Assembly (NCBI GenBank): GCA_002331485.1
Contig: DCYS01000012.1
Span: forward strand, 1-64,000
Reading direction: 5' to 3'
DNA: 64,000 nt
Origin: Flavobacteriales bacterium UBA2104
Lineage (GTDB): Bacteria > Bacteroidota > Bacteroidia > Flavobacteriales_D > Crocinitomicaceae
A model generated the notes under the pieces. That model had not been told where the DNA came from and ran no database searches. It was given only the letters and a program-made list of their open reading frames with translations. Positions 9,529-19,264 of the stretch are shown piece by piece. Within the stretch, counting starts at the first letter, position 1, and the number at the start of each line of letters is the position of its first letter. The position numbers and the translations under genes were made by a program.

Positions 9529-10812
9529 TTAGAAGTTAAGTCCTCCAGCTGCATCAGCCCAAGACCATCCAGCAAAAGCACTTACTGTAGCTCCTACTGT
9601 GTTAGCACCTGCAGCAACACTTGTTGCGTGAGCGTCAGTTCCGTTTTTGAATACATCTGTCAATACAACTCCTGTTGGAAGCGTCACCTCAAGGTTAGAG
9701 AAAGTTAAATCTCCGTTTGTGAAGTTTGTTTGAGTATCAACATCATCCAATTCTAGATCACCTCTTCCATCAGTTGCTGGATCAGGGAATCCGAAGTAGT
9801 ATACATTCTCGATAGTTGCTCTTGCACCATCTCTGAAATCTCCTAACTCAGAATCAGAAGCTCCTTTGATCGTACCGTTTCTCAGCGTGTGTGCAGCTAA
9901 AGCTGTTCCTTCTGGTCCATCGATCTCAGTACCGTGGTCAGTGTTAGCACCACATACAACAGCAAAGTTATCCAATGTTCCTGCCCATGCCTGGTCAGTA
10001 TCTAGTGCATCATCACCAGCATTCCAAACAACAGCGTTTGTTACGTTAACAGTTCCACCGAACCACTCGATTCCATCATCCTGGTTAGCAACAACCTCAA
10101 TGTTTTCAACAGTTGTTCCTGTACCAACACCACCAAGTGTCAATCCATTGATCTCGTTTCCTTCACCGATGTTTGAACCACCGTGACGAATAGATACATA
10201 ACGAATTACTCCCGAATTATCTGCTGGATCAGAACCACCGTAAAGACCATTTTGGTCAGAAGCAGGAATACCTTCAATTTGCACTGCAGCAGCATCAGCT
10301 GAGATTGGAGCGTTACCTAGAACGATCAAACCACCCCAAAGACCACTTAAAGTAGGATCCATGTTTGGACTTGCAATTTCTCCTGATTCTATTTCATCAG
10401 CAACTGTAGTGAAGATAATTGGTGTTGACGGATCCTCTCCATCAGCAATCAATGTTGCATCTCTCGCAATAATCAACGCTGTAGCGTTTGGTCCTGAACC
10501 AACCTCACCTTTAATTACTGTACCTGGCTCAATTGTCAAAGTGTTTCCAGCAGTTACTGCAACACGTGTAGTAAGGATATAAGTCTTATCCGCTGTCCAA
10601 GTTGTGTTTTCTGTAATGTTTGAAGAAACCATTACTTCTGACTCATCAACTGGGTCAGCAGCATAAGTACAAGAACCATCATCCTTGTCTGCTTCGTCAT
10701 TGTAGTTAGTAGCAGTTGGATCTGTACATCCTTCTTTTTTACAAGACACTGCTGTCATTGTTAAAGATGCTGTCAAAAGCATCGCTCCTAATTTAATTGT
10801 AGATCTTTTCAT
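9529..10812 (-). CDS. Surface lipoprotein with GCTDP module and beta-helix-like repeats
   Basis: About 427 residues from the ATG at 10812, chosen because it is preceded by AAAAGAG and begins a lipoprotein signal peptide (MKRSTIKLG ... TAVSC). An earlier in-frame start at 10854 would add a charged, non-signal stretch. After the lipobox Cys comes KKEGCTDPTATNYND and then DKDDGSCTYA, a Cys-containing module common on Bacteroidota surface proteins. The remainder is rich in Asn, Asp, Gly and Thr with repeated strand-turn units (LTIEPGTVIKGE, GLTLGGVGTGTTVENIEVV, DDGIEWFGGTVNV), suggesting a right-handed beta-helix. Its position just upstream of a TonB receptor suggests the two work as a substrate-binding lipoprotein and transporter pair. 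No enzymatic motif is seen. Confidence 0.8.
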   Translation of the reverse strand: MKRSTIKLGAMLLTASLTMTAVSCKKEGCTDPTATNYNDEADKDDGSCTYAADPVDESEVMVSSNITENTTWTADKTYILTTRVAVTAGNTLTIEPGTVIKGEVGSGPNATALIIARDATLIADGEDPSTPIIFTTVADEIESGEIASPNMDPTLSGLWGGLIVLGNAPISADAAAVQIEGIPASDQNGLYGGSDPADNSGVIRYVSIRHGGSNIGEGNEINGLTLGGVGTGTTVENIEVVANQDDGIEWFGGTVNVTNAVVWNAGDDALDTDQAWAGTLDNFAVVCGANTDHGTEIDGPEGTALAAHTLRNGTIKGASDSELGDFRDGARATIENVYYFGFPDPATDGRGDLELDDVDTQTNFTNGDLTFSNLEVTLPTGVVLTDVFKNGTDAHATSVAAGANTVGATVSAFAGWSWADAAGGLNF

Positions 10813-11047
10813 CTCTTTTGTTTTAATTCGTTTTTTTACGTTTTGTTGGGGCAAAGGTGCAGCACTTTCTCCGATTAAGATGTTTTGAAAAACTTATGAG
10901 TAGGTAAAGTTTATATTAAGAAGTAGATTCAACGAAAAACTTCTCAAATGCTTATAAATAAAAGGATTTGTGGATTTTACATTCTTGTTAACAATGACTT
11001 AACATTACGCAAACCACTGTATTACAAGTGATTACCGAAGTGGTTTG

Positions 11048-11782
11048 TTAATAAATAAAAGCCTCTTTAGTCATTAACCAAAAGCGGTCTTGATTATTTG
11101 AAAGACATACCCAGACTGAGTCTTTACTGTACTTAACGAGCTGATTTTTAATTGGTAAGTTGATCTGTCCGTCAATAGGTGTACCTTGTGGGTTTAAAAA
11201 CAACTCTACTCCATTATGAATAGGAATGACAACTGAATTGTTCGTAGCATGCTCATTTAATAAGTTAAGTCCAACAAGCGAGATTATCACAAGTAATAGA
11301 CTTGGAAACATTAACTTTTTAAGACCATTTCTTTTTAGCTTGATGTTTCCGACACTTAAAAAAGTAGATATCGTAAGTAATAAACCTGCAACGATCAACA
11401 TCGGGATCCAGATCGCTTTTAATTCAACTGCTATTCGATCAACCCAGCTAAAAGGATTCTTCCATACACCATCTTCAACCAATTTTGAATACACAAACGC
11501 TGCATTGTGTTGAGCTTTTTCATTCAATGGATCAATCTTTAGTGCAGATTCAAATGACCACAGTCCTTTGCGGAGCTCATTCAATTCAGTATATGCAATA
11601 CCTAAATTGTAAAAATCAGAAAAACTAGGGTTCTCATCTAATTGAGGCTCTAAATGTTGAACAACGCTTTTATATTCTTTCTCAATCAACAGCTTTTTTA
11701 CATCAATTTCTGTTGAATCGGTTTGAGCAGTTACGCCCAACAGCACAAATAGAAATAAATATGTCAATAGTGAACGTATCAT
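11048..11782 (-). CDS. batE: BatE-like TPR membrane protein
   Basis: Last gene of the moxR-bat operon, 244 residues. It has a signal peptide (ends GVTAQ), tetratricopeptide repeats at about 30-105 (FSDFYNLGIAYTELNELRKG), two hydrophobic membrane segments at about 125-175, and a C-terminal domain that ends QDRFWLMTKEAFIY, typical of an SH3-like tail. Bat proteins form an envelope complex in Bacteroidota and spirochaetes, linked in early work to aerotolerance; the biochemical role is unsettled. The ATG overlaps the stop of batD by four bases. A 9-bp inverted repeat (CAAACCACT / AGTGGTTTG) spans about 11010-11050 at the gene's end, but lacks a T-run. Confidence 0.8.
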   Translation of the reverse strand: MIRSLLTYLFLFVLLGVTAQTDSTEIDVKKLLIEKEYKSVVQHLEPQLDENPSFSDFYNLGIAYTELNELRKGLWSFESALKIDPLNEKAQHNAAFVYSKLVEDGVWKNPFSWVDRIAVELKAIWIPMLIVAGLLLTISTFLSVGNIKLKRNGLKKLMFPSLLLVIISLVGLNLLNEHATNNSVVIPIHNGVELFLNPQGTPIDGQINLPIKNQLVKYSKDSVWVCLSNNQDRFWLMTKEAFIY

Positions 11783-13482
11783 ATTTCGTTTATGACTCGT
11801 TTTGCTGTTTCCGCAATGTGCTCACCATCTGCCTTCATGGCTCCACCACTGTAACGTAATTCATCTATACTATTAAATAGATCTGCCAGTTCTTTCTTAA
11901 CATTATCGGAGAGCACCTCATTCGACATTATAAATGCGGTGTTCACTTGTGCAGCGGTCACATCAAATCGCAGCGCGAGGTAATTACTCACGGCATTTTT
12001 GATCGCCTGAAGATTTGAAGGGTCAATTGTATTCCCACTTAACTTCTCGAGCTCATCTAATGCTTTTTGTTTATAGCTCAATTGCTCTTGTTTCATCGCT
12101 CTGACACCTTCAGAACTCTGTCTTGTTCTTACAACAAATCCTAATATGAAAGCAAGGGCAACCGGAGTACATGTCCAAAGAACACCCTTAATACCTGTCA
12201 AACTAGAACCTTCAAATCCTGTAATTTCATCTTGATCGATCGGTGGTAATAATTTCTGAACCTCCTCTTTTTTATTGTCTTGACTATTCGATACTGCAGC
12301 AATTGCTTTATCAGATGGCGTCACCTCAACTGGCGGCAATTTAGCTTCAAGAACTTGATACTCTTCTGTTTTCAAGTCAAAGTAGCCCGCCTCGATCACT
12401 GGTATTTCAATTGATCCGGCTTTGTTTGCCTGAATAAAGTAAGTAAAGGATTTCATCCCTTCTGCACCACGAGCTGTATAGGTTACTGAATCATCAATTT
12501 CAGGATCTCCATAGAGTATCATTCCTTTCGGAAGTTTTAATTCAGGAGCTTCAATATTGTGAAGGTTACCGTGTCCCATAACATAGATTCTCAAGGTGAG
12601 TACTTCGCCTTGTTTGAGTTGATTTGTATCCAGAGAAGCTTCGAGTTTAAACTGACCAACACCTTCGATAAAGCTTGGAGGAACGCCATCGGGCAATGGT
12701 TTTACCTTAACTTTTGATTCATTAGAAAGTATCTTTGTCCGTTCTGGAAAAAGACTTCTTTGATCATCGTAAAATAAGATCGTCTCAAAGGCATCAATTT
12801 CAAAAGTTCCTGTCTTTTCAGGGAATACCAACATTTTCCCAATTCGAAAAGTCATAACATTCCTACCTGCTACCTGCTCAAATGTTCTCGTCACTTGATT
12901 TGATTGCTGTAGATCATGAGTTTCACATGGACCTTCTAATTCGAATGGTACGTATCGCTCAACTTGTAAGATGTCTACTTGAGAATAAACTTTTCCTTCA
13001 AGTATTAAAGGCTGACCTTCATAAATCTCTTTACTTGATTGCTCAATAATACCGAAGATTGCTCTATTCATGTTATCAGCAGGATTCTCACTGATCATGT
13101 ACTGTCGTTCCATGACTTTTATCTCAACCACATTTGAGGTAACAACTCCATTCTTTCCGTGAATCTTAGCCGGACCAACCCGATATCTACCTTCATCTTC
13201 GAAATGCCCCGACAACTTCTGATAGCTGAACCTAACAACTTTACCTCTACCATTCGAGTACTTCACAGAAGAAGACATTCCAGACTGTGTTGGACCTGAT
13301 TGCTCAAACTCATCGGGTAATTCAAAATCCATTTGTCCTTCGACATTTGACTTGATCGTAATGATCAGCTGCTGATCTTTTTCAACCGGATTTGGGGTTG
13401 CTTCGATAGAAACAAATTCCTTCTGACCCAACAGGATCGTTGAACAGATCAAAACGGCGATATTTGCAAACAAGATCTTCAT
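11779..13482 (-). CDS. batD: BatD family protein (oxygen-tolerance domain)
   Basis: 567 residues from the ATG at 13482, which overlaps the batC stop as TGATG; the earlier GTG at 13488 adds only two residues. It has a signal peptide (ends LLGQ) and an extracytoplasmic BatD domain of beta-sandwich repeats (VSIEATPNPVEKDQQLIIT ... YNLHNIEAPELKLPKG-type segments). One membrane helix lies near residue 435 (WTCTPVALAFILGFVV), and the cytoplasmic tail is helical, with conserved YLALRFDV and IDELRYSGG. The family is found only with MoxR and vWA partners. It sits between batC and batE and is clearly translated in a coupled fashion with both. Confidence 0.9.
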   Translation of the reverse strand: MKILFANIAVLICSTILLGQKEFVSIEATPNPVEKDQQLIITIKSNVEGQMDFELPDEFEQSGPTQSGMSSSVKYSNGRGKVVRFSYQKLSGHFEDEGRYRVGPAKIHGKNGVVTSNVVEIKVMERQYMISENPADNMNRAIFGIIEQSSKEIYEGQPLILEGKVYSQVDILQVERYVPFELEGPCETHDLQQSNQVTRTFEQVAGRNVMTFRIGKMLVFPEKTGTFEIDAFETILFYDDQRSLFPERTKILSNESKVKVKPLPDGVPPSFIEGVGQFKLEASLDTNQLKQGEVLTLRIYVMGHGNLHNIEAPELKLPKGMILYGDPEIDDSVTYTARGAEGMKSFTYFIQANKAGSIEIPVIEAGYFDLKTEEYQVLEAKLPPVEVTPSDKAIAAVSNSQDNKKEEVQKLLPPIDQDEITGFEGSSLTGIKGVLWTCTPVALAFILGFVVRTRQSSEGVRAMKQEQLSYKQKALDELEKLSGNTIDPSNLQAIKNAVSNYLALRFDVTAAQVNTAFIMSNEVLSDNVKKELADLFNSIDELRYSGGAMKADGEHIAETAKRVINEI

Positions 13483-14246
13483 CACCACTTCTTACCTGAT
13501 TTCACCTCTTCAGAAGAGGAAGATTTTGTTCCAACTGCTTTCCGCTTGGTACTCATTTCTTTTTTCAAGAGTTCGTCCAACATTCTTTCAGTCTTCTTAC
13601 TTGAAAGCTTTTCAGCTCCTTTTTGCTGTTGAGATTTGCCGTTTTTACCAGAATCGTTTGATTGACTTTTTTGTTGACCGTCATTTTCTTTGTTGTTATC
13701 TCCGGATTGATTCTTATTCTGCTGATCGTCACCCTGGTTTTGATTTTGATCCTGGTTCTTCTGATCCTGATTCTTATCTTGATTCTTGTCGTTGTTCTTT
13801 TTCTGCTGTTCCTGCTTTTGTTTCTTCAATCTTCTCTTCGCCTCTGCAAGATTATATCGAGCGTCTTCATTTCCTGGATTCTCTCGAAGTGCTTGTTTGT
13901 AACTTTCTATGGCTGCTTGATAATCCTTTTTCTGGAGTTGTGCGTTTCCAATGTTGTGCCATTGTTTTGATGATTGCTCTGAATCTTCAGCGGAGGAGGC
14001 AACAGAACGATAAGCTTTCTCCGCCATTTCGTAATCTCCTTTTCGATAAGCCGCGTTTCCGATATCTTTTGATAGGTCCACGTCTTCAGGGGCTAATTTC
14101 TGAGCCTGGATCAAAGAGTTATAGGCCTCTTCGTATTTTCCTTCATTGTAAAGTTGCTTGCCATGTTCTAAAGAATCGCGCCATGACTGAGCACAGGCAG
14201 AACCTGCAACAAAGACAACACTTAATATGAGCAATACAACTTTCAT
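13482..14246 (-). CDS. batC: BatC-like TPR protein with Gln/Asn/Lys-rich tail
   Basis: 254 residues. A signal peptide (ends GSACAQ) is followed by three tetratricopeptide units at about 25-145 (GKQLYNEGKYEEAYNSLIQA; AYRKGDYEMAEKAYRSV; AQLQKKDYQAAIESYKQAL). A long low-complexity region (about 150-215) is built almost only from Lys, Gln, Asn and Asp, and a basic C-terminus ends the protein. This composition is normal for BatC. The TPR domain probably mediates contacts with other Bat proteins in the periplasm. It starts one base after the end of batB and overlaps batD by one base. The opposite strand shows long open frames only because of the biased composition. Confidence 0.85.
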   Translation of the reverse strand: MKVVLLILSVVFVAGSACAQSWRDSLEHGKQLYNEGKYEEAYNSLIQAQKLAPEDVDLSKDIGNAAYRKGDYEMAEKAYRSVASSAEDSEQSSKQWHNIGNAQLQKKDYQAAIESYKQALRENPGNEDARYNLAEAKRRLKKQKQEQQKKNNDKNQDKNQDQKNQDQNQNQGDDQQNKNQSGDNNKENDGQQKSQSNDSGKNGKSQQQKGAEKLSSKKTERMLDELLKKEMSTKRKAVGTKSSSSEEVKSGKKW

Positions 14247-15401
14247 TTACTCTTCTTTTCTTTGATTAAGCGGCAATGACTCCCAAACCCAGAGAGCAAT
14301 TAAAAATACAACTGAAAGGAAAAGAGGCCATTGATAACGGTTCTCTTTCACTTCAAACTCCAAATCTACTTCGTTCGTTGTTTCTGAGCTGTTAATTTGA
14401 GTTAAAAGTGGATTGATATTCGGAAATGCAGAAGACGAAATTAAATAATCACCTTTGGCCTTAGTCGCGAGATCTGCGATCATATTCTCATTGATCTTGG
14501 AGATCACTGTCCTTCCTAGATCGTCTTTCAAATATTTTCCTTTTACATCAGGTGACGCAGGAACTAATCCACCCTTTGGAGAACCTATTCCCAAGACCAA
14601 TAACTGAATATTCTTCTCCTTGAGCAGTTTGAGAGAACCATCTATTCCTCCTTCATGATTCTCTCCATCCGTTATGAGCACGAGCACTTTGGCTGTTTTC
14701 TCTTCTGAAAAGAATACACTCGATTCCTCAATTGCAGCTGAAATATTCGTTCCCTGATTGGAAATGAAAGTGGTTGAGAGTTCATCCACGTGCATTTTTG
14801 CCGCTGATTTATCGGCAGTAAGTGGAAGCTGAGGATATACACTTCCAGCAAACACAAGAAGTCCAACTTTCGCGGCAGGTGCCTGATTAATGAACTGATT
14901 CATCGCTCTTTTCGCAACTGTTAATCTCGATTCTTCTCCTTCGCAATCACGCGTATTCATTGAGTTAGAAATATCCGTAGCAAAAATGAGTTCCACCCCA
15001 TTTGTGGTAGCATTCACCTTTTTATTCCCGAATGCAGGTTGCATAAGAGCAAGTATTGCAAATACGATAACGTTTCTAACCAAAAAGAACCGCACAAAAG
15101 CACGAGTTGATGATATCGGTCGCAATAAAGTTGATACCAAATTTTTACTTCCGAGTCCATCAACAACTTTATTACGAGAATATTGGATGTACCACTGCAA
15201 GAAAATAAAAAGCGGGACAATGATTAAAAACCAGGCATAGTGAGGCTTTAAAAAGACCACTTTCTCTCCTGCAAATTCCTCAGAGAACACTCCTAGCACA
15301 TTAAATAGTTGATAGGTGATCAACCAAAATATGACCTCCCAGGAGATGATTCCGATGAGAATATTACGTTGACGATATTTGTACTTCCCTTGCTTAGCCA
15401 T
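14247..15401 (-). CDS. batB: BatB: membrane-anchored von Willebrand factor A protein
   Basis: 384 residues. Membrane helices lie near 12-32 and 58-75, a further one near 105-120, and a vWA domain covers about 130-330 with the metal-ion-dependent adhesion site ATDISNSMNTRD (DxSxS), the later Thr (NQGTNISAA) and the Asp of LITDGENHEGG. A last helix lies near 355 (WPLFLSVVFLIALWVW). The vWA domain faces the periplasm by analogy with the family. It is paired with BatA just upstream; the two vWA proteins probably assemble together with MoxR acting as an AAA+ remodelling factor. The start overlaps the BatA end by eight bases. Confidence 0.92.
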   Translation of the reverse strand: MAKQGKYKYRQRNILIGIISWEVIFWLITYQLFNVLGVFSEEFAGEKVVFLKPHYAWFLIIVPLFIFLQWYIQYSRNKVVDGLGSKNLVSTLLRPISSTRAFVRFFLVRNVIVFAILALMQPAFGNKKVNATTNGVELIFATDISNSMNTRDCEGEESRLTVAKRAMNQFINQAPAAKVGLLVFAGSVYPQLPLTADKSAAKMHVDELSTTFISNQGTNISAAIEESSVFFSEEKTAKVLVLITDGENHEGGIDGSLKLLKEKNIQLLVLGIGSPKGGLVPASPDVKGKYLKDDLGRTVISKINENMIADLATKAKGDYLISSSAFPNINPLLTQINSSETTNEVDLEFEVKENRYQWPLFLSVVFLIALWVWESLPLNQRKEE

Positions 15402-16428
15402 TCTTCTTTAACAATAATTGCTCAACGGACAACCCTAGCGCAAGTAATACAATCCCCCAAATGAGAAACTTTTCCGGACGATATGGAGGTTCTCGTTTGA
15501 TTGAATTATCAATGATCTTGGTCTTCTCCATTTTGTCGATCTTCTTATAAATATCTCTTAATGAGCTTTTATCAGTCGCTCTAAAATATTTTCCATTGGT
15601 CATTTCTGCCATTTCAGTAAGTAAATCTTCATCGATGGTAACCTGCGTATTCTGGACGATCTTTCCAAAAGGAGTATTGACTGGCATACTGGCAAACCCT
15701 TCTTTACCAACCCCGATGGTATAAACTGTGATATCTTTATTCTTAGCCAATTCTGCCGCGGCCATTGGTGTGATCTCTCCTTTGTTTGATTCTCCATCGG
15801 TAAGTAGAATTATAACTTTTGACTTAAGAGAATCACTTCTTAATCTAGCAACTGCTGTACCTAGCCCTGTACCTATAGCTGTTCCTGGATCGATCCGTCC
15901 ACTTTGAATACCGTCAATCGACTTCTTTAAATATCCATAGTTTCGAGTTGCTGGACAAGCGGTATAGGCTTCACCCTCAAAAACAACAAACCCTATCCTA
16001 TCTTGACTTCGACCATCAATAAACTCCTTTGCCACTTCTTTAGCAGCTTCTAGTCTGTTAGGAAGAAAATCGGTTGCCATCATACTTCCCGAAACATCCA
16101 TAGCGATCATGATATCGATCCCTTGACCGAATTCTTCAGCTACATCCTCAGAGTAGGGTTGAAATGGTAATGACATCGCTAAGATCAGTGATACTGCTCC
16201 TGCGCCCATCGTTAAATAAATAGCAAGCACAAGGTATTTGATCGGCGAAAACGCAATGTCTTTCAAGTCAGATGACGGACGGGAGAATTTGAATACTCCA
16301 CTACTCTTTTCCAGCTGTAAATACCTCAAAAACAAAAGTACTGGGATCAAAAGTATGCCCCACATCCAATGTGACGCGTGGAATTGATATCCCCAGAATT
16401 CAATATTTAGAAGCATAAAACTATTCAT
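15394..16428 (-). CDS. batA: BatA: membrane-anchored von Willebrand factor A protein
   Basis: 344 residues with helices near 17-35 and 65-85, a vWA domain at about 100-290 carrying the full adhesion site (MIAMDVSGSMMATDF; DPGTAIGTG; LLTDGESNKG), and a C-terminal helix near 320 (FLIWGIVLLALGLSV). The DxSxS, Thr and Asp metal ligands are all present, so the domain should bind Mg2+ or Mn2+. It overlaps both neighbours by eight bases, which shows tight translational coupling within the operon. Confidence 0.93.
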   Translation of the reverse strand: MNSFMLLNIEFWGYQFHASHWMWGILLIPVLLFLRYLQLEKSSGVFKFSRPSSDLKDIAFSPIKYLVLAIYLTMGAGAVSLILAMSLPFQPYSEDVAEEFGQGIDIMIAMDVSGSMMATDFLPNRLEAAKEVAKEFIDGRSQDRIGFVVFEGEAYTACPATRNYGYLKKSIDGIQSGRIDPGTAIGTGLGTAVARLRSDSLKSKVIILLTDGESNKGEITPMAAAELAKNKDITVYTIGVGKEGFASMPVNTPFGKIVQNTQVTIDEDLLTEMAEMTNGKYFRATDKSSLRDIYKKIDKMEKTKIIDNSIKREPPYRPEKFLIWGIVLLALGLSVEQLLLKKNG

Positions 16429-17365
16429 CTGTTAATTCCAAGGAAGCGACTTCATTTACAACTCTCCTTGCATCATTTGTGATCACAAAGACCTCTGAAA
16501 CCGGAGGCTCTGATTTCGCAAACTTCACCATATCTGATTGTGTCAAGATCTTTCTGATAACAGCTATGGTTGAACCTTCAAGACCCTTTTTCGCCAATAA
16601 CTCTTCTATTTCTCCTGTGGTTTTATCCATCATTCGCTCACCGTAATGATTGGAGAAGAACTTTCTAAGAATGATAGAAAGATCAAAATAATATTCCTTG
16701 AGATTCTGCTCATAGGATTTTGACTTTTCCAGTTTATCGATCTCTTTTAATGTTTTAATACGCAGTGGTAATTCCTTTTCAATCTTCTTTTTCCCTCGAA
16801 GTCTAAGTACGACCAAAACAATGATCAACAATAATACCCCAGCCATCCAAGGCCAGTGCTTTTGTATAAAGGCAATAAACCCTTCCTCCTTTCCGACTTC
16901 TGTAAATTCTTCATTGATGTCTCGAATTGGTTTACTTGGATCCGCATTGGGAGTAGCAACCTCTAATAAAGCTGCCGGAAAATACATTACACTGTCATCG
17001 ATCACGACTTGTTCCCGAGGTATAACAACATAAGCACTATCCCAAGCTGTAACCTCATATTTACCTTTCCAAATTATATTTTCTCCCTCTTGATACGTTG
17101 TATCAAAAAATGGTTTCATGATCTCCAACTCATAACGTGTTGAAATTGAATTCGTATCACCGCTCGCACTATTTCTAGCTTCAAAAACACCCGACTTTGG
17201 TAGGTAGCGGATACTATCAAACGGCTTTTCAGACTGAATTGAAAAGGTAATTGTCACCCTTTCACCAATATTGATCTCTGGTTTACTCAGTTGAGTATTT
17301 AACGTCTGACCAATTGAAAGGAAAGTCGAAAAGAGAAACGCGATATGTAAGCAGATCATCCTCAC
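16421..17365 (-). CDS. Bat-operon membrane protein of unknown function
   Basis: 314 residues (GTG at 17365, overlapping the DUF58 stop as GTGA; an ATG at 17359 is an equally possible start). It has a signal peptide (ends LSIGQ), an extracytoplasmic beta-rich domain (INIGERVTITFSIQSEKPF ...) resembling a short BatD domain, a membrane helix at about 168-190 (WMAGVLLLIIVLVVLRL) followed by a basic stretch, and a helical cytoplasmic tail (KEYYFDLSIILRKFFSNHYGE). This gene type regularly sits between DUF58 and batA in Bacteroidota and is annotated only as a protein of the BatD group. Its position suggests a link between the cytoplasmic MoxR/DUF58 proteins and the vWA proteins. Confidence 0.75.
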   Translation of the reverse strand: MRMICLHIAFLFSTFLSIGQTLNTQLSKPEINIGERVTITFSIQSEKPFDSIRYLPKSGVFEARNSASGDTNSISTRYELEIMKPFFDTTYQEGENIIWKGKYEVTAWDSAYVVIPREQVVIDDSVMYFPAALLEVATPNADPSKPIRDINEEFTEVGKEEGFIAFIQKHWPWMAGVLLLIIVLVVLRLRGKKKIEKELPLRIKTLKEIDKLEKSKSYEQNLKEYYFDLSIILRKFFSNHYGERMMDKTTGEIEELLAKKGLEGSTIAVIRKILTQSDMVKFAKSEPPVSEVFVITNDARRVVNEVASLELTDE

Positions 17366-18231
17366 GCTCTTGTCAAAAACAATTGGTTAAGTGCTGCTAA
17401 ATATTTTCCATTCGTCGCCAGCGTGGCAAAGTCAACACCTGACTTGCGAAATGCGTCATTCATCTCTTCTTCGAATCGCTCATATTTTCGTTTGTATTTT
17501 TCTCGAACATGTCGAGAAGACGAGTTCACCCATTTCACTGTGTTCTTTTCAGCATCATACATTTTGATCAAACCAAGATTAGGCAATTCCTTTTCTGAAG
17601 GATCAAATAATCTGAGTGCAACCATATCATGTTTATTGTTTGCGATCTTCAAACCATCCATGAAATCATTTTCATCATAGAAATCAGAAATGACAAAACA
17701 GATACTTCTTTTCTTCACTACATTTCTAAAATATTTTAAGCCTTCATTCAAGTCTGTTTCTCTTCCTTTTGGTTTGTAGTCGATCAATTCTCTTAAGATC
17801 ATTAATGCATGAGATCTTCCCTTTTTAGGAGGTATATATTTCTCCATTCGATCGGTAACGAAAATTGCTCCGACTTTATCGTTGTTCATTACAGCAGAAA
17901 AAGCAAGTACAGCTGCAACTTCAAGCATCAATTCTCTCTTGGAACGTTGAACTGTACCAAATGATGAGGATCCAGAAATATCCAGTAATAAGAAGACCGA
18001 TAATTCGCGTTCCTCTTCGAAAACCTTTACAAAAGGTTCGTTAAATCTGGCTGTAACATTCCAATCAATATTTCGGACATCATCGCCAAACTGATAGTTC
18101 TTTACTTCTGAAAAAGCCATACCTCTTCCCTTAAAGGCAGAATGATACTCCCCTGAAAAGACTTGCTTCGTAAGACTACGAGTTTTGATCTCGATCTCAC
18201 GAACTTTTTTCAGTAGCTCTTTCGTGTCCAT
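17362..18231 (-). CDS. DUF58 domain protein of the MoxR-Bat operon
   Basis: 289-residue cytoplasmic protein. The signature of the family, GMAFSEVKNYQFGDDVRNIDWNV (residues about 36-58), is followed by an RFNEPFVKVFEEERE segment and a vWA-like fold with LLLDISGSSSFG. DUF58 proteins always accompany MoxR ATPases; their function is not established, but they are thought to be part of the same complex-assembly machinery. The ATG at 18231 lies 13 bases from the moxR stop. Full family length, no anomalies. Confidence 0.93.
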   Translation of the reverse strand: MDTKELLKKVREIEIKTRSLTKQVFSGEYHSAFKGRGMAFSEVKNYQFGDDVRNIDWNVTARFNEPFVKVFEEERELSVFLLLDISGSSSFGTVQRSKRELMLEVAAVLAFSAVMNNDKVGAIFVTDRMEKYIPPKKGRSHALMILRELIDYKPKGRETDLNEGLKYFRNVVKKRSICFVISDFYDENDFMDGLKIANNKHDMVALRLFDPSEKELPNLGLIKMYDAEKNTVKWVNSSSRHVREKYKRKYERFEEEMNDAFRKSGVDFATLATNGKYLAALNQLFLTRA

Positions 18232-18244
18232 GAATAAGGTTTAA

Positions 18245-19264
18245 TTATGGGACATCAACGCGACCCAATACTTTCTCTACAATAGCCTTTGCATCAATTC
18301 CCTCTGCTTCTGCTTCGTAAGTAAGTCCAAGTCTGTGTTGAATTACATCTGGAGCAATCGCTCTGATATCATCGGGGATAACATAAGCTCTTCCATTCAG
18401 GAATGCATTGGCTTTTCCTGCTAATGCCAGGTTTATACTTGCTCTAGGAGATGCTCCAAAGGAGATCAACGGCGATAAATTCGCTAATTCATATTTCTTC
18501 GGGAAACGTGTTGCAAAAACAATATCAATAATGTACTTCTCGATCTTTTCATCCAGATATACTTCACGGACTAACTCGCGAATTCTGAGAATATCAGCAG
18601 GTTTAATAACAGCACTTGGTTTTACAAGCCCTTCCTTACGAACATTATTCCGGAGGATGAGCATTTCCTCTTGTTCTTTCGGGTAATCAAGGGTTACTTT
18701 CAGCATGAAACGGTCGACCTGAGCTTCAGGTAAAGGATAAGTTCCTTCCTGTTCAATAGGGTTTTGAGTTGCCATAACCAGGAATGGTGTGGGAAGTTTA
18801 AACGTCTCATCACCAATTGTTACTTGACGTTCTTGCATGGCCTCTAACAATGCCGATTGAACTTTTGCTGGAGCACGGTTGATCTCATCTGCTAATATGA
18901 AGTTAGCGAAGATCGGTCCTTTAGTCACCGAAAACTCTTGATTCTTTTGATTGTAAATTAAGGTACCTGTAACATCGGCTGGAAGAAGGTCAGGCGTAAA
19001 TTGAATTCTACTAAATTCTCCTCCAATCACCTTGGAAAGTGTATTAATTGCCAATGTTTTCGCTAGTCCAGGAACACCTTCCAAAAGGATATGACCATCA
19101 GCTAAAAGTGCGATCATGAGTCGTTCCATCATTCTATCCTGACCAATGATCACTTTGGACAGTTCATTATTAACCATTTGGATCATAGGAATCTCTTCCT
19201 TTATCTTTTCGGATAATTGTCGAATCTTTTCTGCTGGTGAAATCGATGCACTGTTTTCTTCCAT
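18245..19264 (-). CDS. moxR: MoxR family AAA+ ATPase
   Basis: First gene of the bat operon, 339 residues. Walker A is GVPGLAKT, Walker B is FILADEINR, with sensor 1 (FLVMATQNPIEQEGTYPLPEA) and an Arg finger (EAQVDRF). The C-terminal lid has the usual SPRASI motif. MoxR ATPases act as chaperones that insert cofactors or assemble vWA-domain complexes; here the partners are BatA and BatB. Seven genes follow on the same strand with overlaps or gaps of at most 13 bases, so all eight are one transcription unit. A weak promoter-like CATCTTTG lies just upstream. Confidence 0.95.
   Translation of the reverse strand: MEENSASISPAEKIRQLSEKIKEEIPMIQMVNNELSKVIIGQDRMMERLMIALLADGHILLEGVPGLAKTLAINTLSKVIGGEFSRIQFTPDLLPADVTGTLIYNQKNQEFSVTKGPIFANFILADEINRAPAKVQSALLEAMQERQVTIGDETFKLPTPFLVMATQNPIEQEGTYPLPEAQVDRFMLKVTLDYPKEQEEMLILRNNVRKEGLVKPSAVIKPADILRIRELVREVYLDEKIEKYIIDIVFATRFPKKYELANLSPLISFGASPRASINLALAGKANAFLNGRAYVIPDDIRAIAPDVIQHRLGLTYEAEAEGIDAKAIVEKVLGRVDVP

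Noticed and set aside
9866..10186. 106-codon open frame antisense to the GCTDP lipoprotein
   Set aside because: A mirror of the Asn/Asp/Gly-rich lipoprotein; no ribosome site and no recognisable domain.
11010..11050. Intrinsic terminator after batE
   Set aside because: A 9-bp inverted repeat exists, but the loop is long and no T-run follows on the minus strand.
13526..14230. Long open frames on the strand opposite batC
   Set aside because: They are an effect of the Lys/Gln/Asn-rich tail of BatC; the proteins read as low-complexity Leu/Ile or Phe/Ser runs with no start signal.
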